NCBI GenBank assembly: GCA_943704525.1
Contig: CALSCQ010001255.1
Coordinates: forward strand, 1 to 15,049
Direction of reading: 5' to 3'
Length of the DNA: 15,049 bases
Origin: Pigoraptor vietnamica
Taxonomy: Eukaryota; Opisthokonta; Filasterea
Below, piece after piece: positions 1 to 7,720 of the stretch; positions within the stretch are counted from its first letter, which is position 1, and every line of letters starts with the position of its first letter. A program made the translations under genes and the position numbers. The notes beneath the pieces were generated by a model. That model was not told the origin of the DNA. It saw only the letters and a program-made list of their open reading frames with translations, and ran no database searches.

Positions 1-42
1 TGTGTGTGTTTGTGTGTGTGTGTGTGTGGGTGGGTGGGTGGG
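1..42 (+). repeat. (TG)n tract ending in a perfect G-quadruplex motif, in an intron
   Basis: A TG-rich run (1-27) passes into GGGTGGGTGGGTGGG at 28-42, four runs of three G separated by single T. It lies in the 3' part of the intron that precedes the first visible DHTKD1 exon, whose acceptor AG is at 81-82. On the sense RNA this is a canonical short-loop G-quadruplex sequence about 40 nt upstream of the splice acceptor. Seen in the sequence; folding is inferred. Confidence 0.85.
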
Positions 43-82
43 CGTGATATATATCCAGCTAACTGGCTGCTCTCTTCCACAG

Positions 83-3000
83 CAATGCGCCTGAGCTCAA
101 CCTTAACCTCTACGGCCTTGAGGAGCGCCTGTCGGACGTCATCCCTCTCAACGGTACGCTACATTGACCATCGCTTCGCTAGGCGTTGTTGCGCAACCGT
201 GTGCCGGCTGTGTATGCGGCGGTCGCATTGTAACCGCGCTTCTGCCGTACGTTTGTCCTGGCCGACATCTTCTTGCCCGCACCCGCACTCGTGCTTGCGG
301 TGAATGTGAACAGTCGCCAGCGCCGCGTGCTGACGGCGTTTCCTCGCACACACACACAGGCATCGTGGATCTGACGGGCCTAAAGGTGAAGGACCGTCCG
401 ACGGCCGAGGCGAAGCTGGACGACATCGTGCAGCACTTGGAGAAGACGTACTGCGGCAAGATTGGCGTCGAGTTTGAGCACATTTCGGTGAATGTCGCAG
501 CGCACCGCGAGTGCTTGTGTCGAGCCGCGCCTGTCTTTTTCGCTGCGGACTGTGTTGCGTGACAGTGACTGCGAAGCTATTCGTCTGCGTGTACCCCGCG
601 AACCATTGCCTAAACAACTGGCTTCCCTTCTCGTCGTCCCGCAGAATCCTGCCGAGCGCGCGTGGTTTGCGGAGAACTTCGAGCGCCGCCGGTGGAAGGA
701 GCTCACGGCCGACGAGCGGAAGCGCATGGCCACGCTGATGGCGCACTCGGAGGTACGCACGACAACAGCAACTGCCAACTTGTCACATACACGCACGCGT
801 GCACGCATGCTAAACACTTAAGATGTACACGTGCACTCACATGCACACCCACTCAGACTCGTTGCACGGCGTCTTGGACTGTCATATAACGCCATGATTG
901 GTACTCATACTCGCTGTCTGCTTCAACGGCGCTTGCAGGTGTTCGACAACTTCATGCAGAAGCGCTTTGGCCAAGTGAAGCGCTACGGTGCCGAGGGTGC
1001 CGAGTCGATGATGGTGGCCATGGACGAAATGTTCCGCGCGTCCTCACAGCGTGGGTGGTCCTCAGTGTCCACTCGCTGGGAGTGGATGTGCATGAGCTCG
1101 TGTGTTGCTCTCAGTTTGAAGCGAGTTTCTCGCCTATTTTGGCGTCGCACGTGCGGCTTCTCGCTGCGTCCGCTCCTCCCTCTTAATCCTCTCTTGTGGA
1201 GTCGATGGACAGCCATCAATGGATGGAAGCTAAGCTGATCGTCCTCTCTCTCTAACTTTGTCACGTGACTTTACTGCAGTGGGCGTGCACGACATTGTGC
1301 TCTGCATGCCCCACCGCGGCCGCCTCAACCTCCTCACGGACCTACTCAGCTTCAGGTGGGCCTCACTCTCACTTCGTTTGCGGAAAACACCGTCGGTTGC
1401 CGTATTCGCACGCTGTCAGCAATGGCAAACTATGTGGTGGAAATGGAAGAAAGTAGGGGGAGTTTGTGTCTGGGCCTTAGTGGACTCCCAGCAGTTGCTG
1501 AGCGCACCAAACCTGCGATAAGAGTACTGTCCCAATACGATACTCTCTGTCGCCCCTCCCTAACCCCCACCCCGTCTGCCACCTCGTCGCAGCCCCGCCG
1601 CCTTCTTCAGCAAGGTCAAGGGCAACCCCGAGTTCCCCGAGGGCCTCGGCGCGTCCGGTGACGTCATCTCCCACCTCAGTGAGTGCGCTGCGGCGTTTGC
1701 TGCCGAAGTCTGCGTACGTACGGACCTGTTTGATAGGGACGTGGGAAGGCACGTTCACAGGCGCGTGGATGGGGGTGCGCACATGCACGCACATTTGCGA
1801 ACTCGATGTAACGGGTACGCCTTTTCCCTCCAGCCAACTCGGTGGACATTGACTATGGCCAGTCGAAGCCACTGCACGTGACGATGATTCCGAACCCGTC
1901 GCATCTCGAGGTGGGTGACGGAGCGCCATTGCCGCAACGCACATTCATAGCATACACTCGATGATGCATCACATGTCATGTGTGTGGGCCCATGCTGACA
2001 CTAGGAGTACGCGCACACCGCGTATCATGTGTGGGCCCATACTTACGTACTCCAAACACACGCACACCACATATCATGTGTGGGCCTATACGTACGCACT
2101 CCAAACACACACGCACACCACATATCATGCGTGGGCCTATACGTACGCACTACACACGCCTATACTTACGTACTCCAAACACACGCACACCACATATCAT
2201 GTGTGGGCCTATACTTACATTCTCAAAACACACACACACCACATATCCTATACGTACGCACTACACACGCCTATACTTACGTACTCCAAACACACGCACA
2301 CCACATATCATGTGTGGCGCCAATGCCAGTGTCAAATTGCCTCGCTGGCTGACTTGACCTTTACCTTGCCTCGCAGGCGTGCAACCCCGTTGCGATCGGC
2401 AAGACGCGCGCCAAGCAGCAGGCGATGCAGGACGGCGATTATAAGAACGACCCCAACTGCCGCCTCGGCGACAAGGCCCTCTGCATCCAGGTCCACGGCG
2501 ACGCCGCCTTCTGCGCCCAGGTGCGTCCGCGTTCAAATGGCGCTCTGCGGAGTTGATCTGGGTTCGAGTCCTGGAACGGACAACGGGACCGCGTTTTTTG
2601 TGGGGGGGGGAGAGGAGAGGGGGCTGACTTCTCAAGTCACCTCGATATCCACATGGATTCATGCCTTGAGCACTTCCTGTGTATATCATGCAGCTCGTCT
2701 CACTCGCGTTACGCCTCGTGCATTCCGCAGGGCGTCGTTATGGAGACGCTGTCCCTCTCGTGCCTGCCCCACTACACGACGGGCGGCTCCGTGCACCTTA
2801 TTGTCAACAACCAGCTCGGCTTCACCACCCCCGCCGACCGCGGCCGCTCCACGCGCTACTCGTCCGACGTTGGCAAGATGATCGAGGCGCCCGTCCTCCA
2901 CGTCAACGGCGACTGCCCGGAGGTGGGTGCATCTCTGCTTGCTACCCTGGCATGCACGCCAACCCGCACACATACACACACACTCTCTCTCTTTCTCTTG

Positions 3001-6000
3001 TTTGCTTTGCAGCACGGCTGTGGATGTTGGTTGCGTAAGTCGCGCGGATTTATACGTTTCGTTATATCGTCTGCACGTTACGTCTGCACGCACTCGCGCA
3101 CAAAAGAATCCCGCACCCAACCGCTGACACCTTCCTTTGTTTTGCTTGCGTGCAGGAGGTCCTCCGCGCGTGCCGCATCGCCGTCGAGTACCGCATGCGC
3201 TTCAAGCGTGACATTATCGTCGATCTCATCTGCTATCGCCGCCACGGCCACAACGAGCTGGACGACCCCTCGTTCACGCAGCCCGTCATGTACGACAAGA
3301 TTCGCAAGGCAAAGTCCGTCCCCAAGAAGTTTGAGGAGGACCTCGTGGTGGGTGCCCTGTCGTCCGCCATCCTCCTCGCCCACCACGTCCTTGAACTTGG
3401 TTTCTGTTGCTTCTTGTCTCTTTAACTCTTCCCCCTCCCATACAACTTTGTGTGTTGAGCGTGCTGTCTGTCTTGACTCATTTTGTGGGTCTGCTTGTGT
3501 TTTGGCTGCTCTCTCTTGACATCTCGTCCCTGCTTAACACGCGCCGAATGTTGTGTGCGGTGGGCTCACTCTTTCCTCACGCGGCCTCTTGCCCTCGCAG
3601 ACGGAGGGCATTCTCTCTGCCGCTGATGTCGAGGGCATTCGCACGTCGTACTGGAACCACCTCGACGAGCAGCTCAAGGCCTCCGAGACGCACCAGCCGC
3701 AGGCACGTGACCGTTCTCTCTATCGCGCGCATATGCCGCTGTGGCCCGTTAGAAATGCTTATAACTGCAAACAACACTCGTCATGCATTCGTGCGTTTCT
3801 TGCGCAAGAGTCGTCTTGCTGGTGTGTCCCTTCGCGCGTGCAGTCGCTGACGCGCGCCTTTGATCCAAGCTGATCAATCGACTGACCCATCGCACTGCAG
3901 GCGGACCACCTTCGCGGCAAGTGGGCGCACGTGAAGCAGGCGACGTCGTCGATTGAGCCGGTGGAGACGGGCGTCGATGTCCAGACGCTCGAGCACGTCG
4001 GCAAGCACTCTGTCAGCTTCCCGGCGGAGATGGTGAGGAAGCGCTCTCGAAAGCACTGCGCACAGTCACTCACTCAACAAGTGTGTGTGTGTGTGTCTGT
4101 GTGTGTCTGTGTCTTGAATCGGGTTCGTACCCCTGCATTGCGTGCGCAGCTATTATGCTAACCACGGCATTTTAGCCGCATGTTTGCTCCCAATTTGCAG
4201 CCATTTCAGCTGAAATCTTTTTTTATTTCCCCACAGAAAATCCACAAGCGTCTGAAGAAGCTCCACATTGACGCGCGCCTCGACGCCATTGCGAAGCGCA
4301 ACGAAATCGACTGGGCGACCGCCGAGGCCATGGCGTTCGGCACGCTCATGCTCGAGAGTGGGTGTTCATCTGCGATGGCCTACTGTCTTGTTGTGAACCC
4401 GCAAGAGGGGGTGTTTCGGTGTAACTCATGTTTCGTAACAGCCTTCCGTGTGCCTCGTGCCGAAAGCGCAAGTGTAGGGCGCTTCTAGTGTTGCTGCGCA
4501 TGCGTTTCTGCGATGGATTGTGTCTGGCTCGTCTCATCGCAACTGCCGTGCAGAGTACAACGTGCGCATCAGTGGGCAGGACGTCGGCCGCGGCACTTTC
4601 AGCCACCGCCACGTCATGTTGATCGACCAGGACGACGACTCTGCGCACGTGCCGCTCAACACGCTCTCGCCCACCCAGGGCCACCTCGAGGTGCGTGCAC
4701 GCAGACACGCGCACTTCACACATCCCACAGGCACAGACGCACGCATGGGATCGTGTGCATGCAGACACGCGCACATTACACATCCCACAGGCACGCGCGC
4801 ACTTGCGCCAGTGTACATATGCGAGCACTAGATTCGACCCCCTACGACTGCCTGTTGAGCTGGGTCTGTAGTCGCGTGACTGACCCGGCTGTTCTTGCGC
4901 GCAGATTGCGAACAGCAACCTGAGCGAGTTTGGCGTGCTTGGCTTCGAGTACGGCGTGAGCATTGAGAACCCGAACACCCTTCCGATTTGGGAGGCGCAG
5001 TTTGGCGACTTCTTCAACGGCGCGCAGATCATCATCGACACGTACATCTCCAACGGAGAGAGTGGGTGTGCTGCGTGCATGTTGTGTTATCATGTTGTTA
5101 TGTTGCATGGATGTTCCGCACTCGCTCTATGTCGAGGCGAAGTAGTTGCAGGTCCCTCTTATCGCTTTAGAGTGTTTCTAGCATATGCGTTTGTATATGG
5201 GCCTTGTATATTGAAATTGAGTTCCCTTGTTGACCTCTCTTGTGTTCTGTGCGCAGCCAAGTGGCTCCGCCAGAGCGGACTCGTCATGCTCCTTCCCCAC
5301 GGCTTCGACGGCGCCGGTCCCGAGCACTCGTCCTGCCGCGTCGAGCGCTTCCTCCAGGTACCGCTCTGCAACACGTGTGCATGCGTGCATGCTTAGGGTG
5401 TTTGCATGTGCTTGTGGATAATGTCCCGTGCGTTGCCAGTTGTGTGCAAATGCGCGCTAGAAGAAGAGGTTGTTGTTGTGCGTTTGCTTGTTCGGCTCTG
5501 ACGTTTACCCCCCGTCGACAGATGACGGACAGCAACGTGTTTACGCCGGACGGTGACAACGTCAACATGTTCGTCATCAACCCCACGACACCGGCGAACT
5601 ACTTCCACGCCCTCCGCCGCCAGGTGCCTGCTCTTATCTGCTTGCCCATTTGTCTGTTTGCGTGCGCTGAGTTTGGTGGCTTGGCGTTGTAACTGAGCCC
5701 TCACGTGCTTCTGTGACTGGATTTCTATCTGTTGTTGTGATGTTTTTTTGCGTTGTATTGTGGTCAATTCGTGTTCGATTGCTATATTCACACTCACCAC
5801 CTTTCTTGCCCTCGCCCAGCTCAAGCGCTCCTTCCGCAAGCCTCTCATTGTCGTCGCGCCCAAGACACTCCTGCGACTTCCGGTGCGTGCGCGTCCCTTG
5901 TCGCGTTGCTAAGGGTCGATGGGGGATCAACCCCGTAGGACTGCCTATTGATCTGAGCGTGGGATGTCTTACACTCTGCTTGCGCTGCGCAGGCGGCTGT

Positions 6001-7054
6001 TTCGTCGCTCGATGACATGGCGACTGGCACAAAGTTCCAGTCGGTGCTTTCTGACAACGTCGATCCGAAGGGGTGGGTGTCCTCCTCATGTGCAGTCGGT
6101 GTGCTCTGCTCTTGTTGTCGCCAGCACCCTTCGCAGCATCCTCTTGTACCGTTAAAAGCCGTCAGCCGAAGCCTCTGAGTGTAGCACTCTCAACTGACAT
6201 GCTATCGTCGTTTCTTTGACAGTGTGCGCCGCGTGGCGTTCGTCTCCGGCAAGATGTATTACGAGCTCGTGAAGGCCCGCGAGGCGCTCCCCGCGGACAA
6301 GCGCGGCGAGACCGCCTTCGTGCGCGTTGAGGTCGGTGTTCAGGGGCTCACTTGCTAGAATTGTTTGCTATGAATGGGCTTGAGTCAGTGTGCGTGCGTG
6401 TGCGAGTGTGCGTGCGTGTGTTTTGGCAGCTTGCATATTTTGGGGACTAACGTTGTTCTGCCCTCTTTGTTCGCAGGAGCTTTGCCCGTTCCCCGCTCAG
6501 CGCCTCAAGGAGGAGCTCTCGAAGTTCACCAACGCCCAGAGTAAGTGCGCGCTGTTCATTTGAAGGAAAGAAGAAATAGAATCGATGTCTGCGTCTGCGC
6601 GTGTTCTCTTGCGCTGGACCAATCTCCTATTGTTAATACGACAATTCTGCAGAGTTCCTGTGGGTCCAGGAGGAGCCCCTCAACATGGGCGCGTGGCAGT
6701 TTGTTGAACCGCGCTTTGAGAGCCTCGTCGGCAAGAAGGTTTGTGCTCCCTCTCTGTTTTCTCTCTGTTTTGGCTGTCCGCACCATGTCACCCCTCGCGG
6801 ATTCGAGTCTCTTTAGAGAATACGTGATCCGTCTAAACTTTTGTGCTAGTGTGTGTTATCGAACTACTGGTTTGAGTGTCCGCGAACTGACTCGCACGTC
6901 GTTTGAGCGTCAAACAACTGACTTACGCGTGGTCGTTGTCCTTTCGCAGCTTCAGTATGTTGGTCGCCCTGCGGCTGCGGCGGCGGCCGTCGGTGTGAGC
7001 AAGAAGCACAAGGAAGAAGTCGCCACGCTCTTTAACGCGGCCTTCAACGCGTGA
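83..7054 (+). CDS. DHTKD1: 2-oxoadipate dehydrogenase E1 component (DHTKD1-type), 5'-partial, 23 exons
   Basis: Thiamine-diphosphate-dependent E1 that, with DLST (E2) and DLD (E3), converts 2-oxoadipate to glutaryl-CoA in mitochondrial lysine/tryptophan breakdown. Exons read by eye, all joining in frame: 83-153, 360-487, 645-752, 939-1050, 1280-1355, 1593-1678, 1834-1910, 2377-2520, 2731-2922, 3156-3347, 3601-3702, 3901-4032, 4237-4357, 4554-4690, 4905-5061, 5257-5357, 5522-5623, 5820-5882, 5993-6072, 6223-6331, 6477-6540, 6653-6738, 6950-7054. They give 847 residues; animal DHTKD1 is about 920, so the mitochondrial presequence and about 70 residues lie outside. Family motifs in order: [24 protein letters not shown], the ThDP/Mg site HGDAAF ... 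[92 protein letters not shown] and [11 protein letters not shown] favour DHTKD1 over OGDH, which usually has FHNTAQ and EGMGPEHSSAR. Active on 2-oxoglutarate as a side substrate is possible. No truncation or frameshift seen. Confidence 0.9.
347..358 (+). repeat. DHTKD1: (CA)6 supplying a splice acceptor
   Basis: The intron 154-359 of DHTKD1 ends in a short CA microsatellite whose last CA merges with G359 to give the CAG acceptor's AG; exon resumes at 360. The frame across the junction (AAC G|GC ATC) supports it. Length changes in the repeat would move the acceptor away from the branch site but keep the AG. Confidence 0.7.
1963..2317 (+). repeat. DHTKD1: Minisatellite (about 49-bp unit, modular) filling a DHTKD1 intron
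   Basis: The intron 1911-2376, the longest of the gene (466 nt), is mostly a tandem array. It mixes a 22-bp module beginning CACACCACATATCATG with a 27-bp module beginning CCTATACTTACGTACTCC and a 23-bp shortened form. The core ATATCATG recurs at 2022 (as GTATCATG), 2071, 2122, 2194 and 2305, with a shortened copy at 2243. A 71-bp block at 2136-2206 is repeated without mismatch at 2247-2317, showing a recent higher-order duplication. CCACA/TGTGG within the first module can form a small hairpin. The array has no stops in several frames, which creates false long ORFs. Confidence 0.9.
2525..2581 (+). pseudogene. tRNA-like relic or tRNA-derived fragment inside a DHTKD1 intron
   Basis: GGTTCGAGTCC at 2561-2571 is an exact Pol III B-box. 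It forms a T-arm of correct geometry: stem 2558-2562 with 2570-2574 (two G-T wobbles) around the 7-nt loop TTCGAGT. It is followed directly by a 7-nt strand (2575-2581) of which five bases pair with GTCCG at 2525-2529, as in an acceptor stem. The interior TTCAAATGG recalls a D-arm, but the element is only 57 nt, lacks a complete D-arm, and its middle hairpin CTC-TGCG-GAG is too small for an anticodon arm. A deleted tRNA copy or tRNA-derived element is the likeliest reading; a functional tRNA is not supported. Confidence 0.4.
2602..2623 (+). repeat. G10 run and polypurine tract in a DHTKD1 intron
   Basis: Ten consecutive G at 2602-2611 are followed by an unbroken A/G stretch to about 2623, in intron 2521-2730, shortly after the tRNA-like relic. 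Such tracts can form triplex or quadruplex structures and are prone to length errors in sequencing. Confidence 0.75.
2964..3000 (+). repeat. CA/CT-rich microsatellite in a DHTKD1 intron
   Basis: Imperfect (CA)n passing into (CT)n and pyrimidines lies in the 5' half of intron 2923-3155. It is one of several dinucleotide tracts in this gene's introns; no function is visible. Confidence 0.8.
3344..3387 (+). promoter_or_regulatory. DHTKD1: Hairpin enclosing the 5' splice site of intron 3348-3600
   Basis: CGTGGTGGGTG (3344-3354) pairs with CGCCCACCACG (3377-3387) over 11 bp with one T-G wobble and a 22-nt loop. The exon/intron boundary (3347/3348) and the donor GTGGGT lie wholly in the 5' arm, so in RNA the U1 site would be base paired. 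If the intron is retained, the frame stays open for 25 further codons and then meets TAA at 3423. Pairing is seen in the sequence; a regulatory role is inference. Confidence 0.5.
3703..3900 (+). other. DHTKD1: GC-AG intron in DHTKD1
   Basis: Exon 3601-3702 ends CAG and is followed by GCACGT; the next exon begins at 3901 after CACTGCAG. Both neighbours are in phase 0 and the protein reads continuously (HQPQ then ADHLRGKW), matching the family at this place. The nearest GT (3707) would leave the wrong phase. It is the only non-GT donor of the 30 I could place in the window. Confidence 0.85.
4081..4113 (+). repeat. (GT)n microsatellite in a DHTKD1 intron
   Basis: A GT run with two GTCT interruptions lies in intron 4033-4236, sense-strand GT, about 50 nt after the donor. 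Confidence 0.85.
4701..4794 (+). repeat. Two-copy 60-bp direct repeat in a DHTKD1 intron
   Basis: A 34-bp stretch starting GCAGACACGCGCAC at 4701 recurs at 4761 with two differences; a period of 60 bp fits and ATCCCACAGGCAC is shared by both copies. It sits just after the donor of intron 4691-4904 and looks like a simple tandem duplication. Confidence 0.8.
6386..6422 (+). repeat. GTGC/GT-rich microsatellite-like tract in a DHTKD1 intron
   Basis: Imperfect GTGCGT and GTGT units lie in the middle of intron 6332-6476. There is no coding potential here; the flanking exons join in frame without it. Confidence 0.7.
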
Positions 7055-7120
7055 GGCTCACCTGTCGGGTTGCGATGTCTGGACTGCTACGCGCGTGATA
7101 AGGACTCAGGCTGGATCCGT

Positions 7121-7140
7121 GCGGCGCCCCGCGGCGCTGC
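7121..7140 (+). other. GC-rich hairpin in the DHTKD1 3' UTR
   Basis: GCGGCGCC (7121-7128) pairs with GGCGCTGC (7133-7140) over 8 bp with one wobble around a 4-nt loop, 66 nt after the stop codon. It may be a 3'-UTR structure; it is not a bacterial terminator, as the genes are clearly eukaryotic. Confidence 0.5.
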
Positions 7141-7580
7141 TTTGGAGTTTGTTTAAATGTCATTGACTTTTCACCCTCAATTTTTTAAAATCGGTTCGTT
7201 CAATTGCCGACTGCGCTTTTCTTTGGAGCCGCCCCTCACGCTCTTGCTTCCGTGAATTCGGACCGGTGAACTTATGTATTCCTGCGGCCTTCTATATTAC
7301 GCGTGATTTCTTTGAACGGAAACGTCACTTTTCATAGAGCGTTTGTAACGGTACCCGCGAGCAATGGGTGGCAGGGAAGAATCGCGACTCGCTGCATAAA
7401 CCCCGCCACCGATGCACTTTCGCGACCCACTTCGCAGTCTCGCACGCAGACAAATGCCCCTGACAGTAGCCGCTGCTTGAGCCATCGTCCAAACGCGAGC
7501 ATTATCCTTTTGCATGCCGAAGATACTCCACACCAACCCGTGCCTCCGTCTGTGCCATTAACAACCATTGACACTCGCAG

Positions 7581-7644
7581 GCTCATGCACCTCATCACGG
7601 ACTTGAGTAGCCAAGAAGTAGGCCCTTGCCGGAATCTCCCCACG
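7581..7644 (+). other. Possible orphan or 3'-UTR exon
   Basis: A 64-nt segment is framed by an acceptor-like ACACTCGCAG (7571-7580), preceded by branch-like AACCATTGAC, and the textbook donor GTAAGT (7645-7650). It sits 527 nt after the DHTKD1 stop. It could be a spliced 3'-UTR exon, an alternative last exon, or chance. I do not recognise any peptide in it. Confidence 0.25.
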
Positions 7645-7720
7645 GTAAGTAAATTGCCCACACAACAGTACTGAAGGGGAACAACAACGCAGCCTTCATT
7701 GCTTGCCATTCACACTGCAC

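Larger units (their letters stand above)
7055..7720. other. Convergent intergenic region holding the 3' ends of DHTKD1 and the kinesin gene
   Basis: 666 bp separate the TGA of DHTKD1 (7052-7054) from the TGA of the kinesin gene (7721-7723, minus strand). The region is less GC-rich than the exons and contains two overlapping open frames on opposite strands (7303-7674 plus, 7332-7709 minus) that resemble nothing I know. I found no AATAAA on either strand. A GC hairpin (7121-7140) and a possible unassigned exon (7581-7644) are listed separately. Confidence 0.75.

Noticed and set aside
148-817. Several minus-strand open frames opposite the first DHTKD1 exons
   Set aside because: They overlap real, spliced plus-strand exons and show no domain.
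1961-2881. 306-residue plus-strand open frame, and overlapping frames at 1980-2357 and 2029-2352
   Set aside because: They arise from the stop-free minisatellite in the DHTKD1 intron and then run across real exons in the wrong frame.
83-7054. OGDH (2-oxoglutarate dehydrogenase E1) instead of DHTKD1
   Set aside because: The C-terminal half has DHTKD1-type motifs ([34 protein letters not shown]). The N-terminal part that would also help is outside the window, so some doubt remains.
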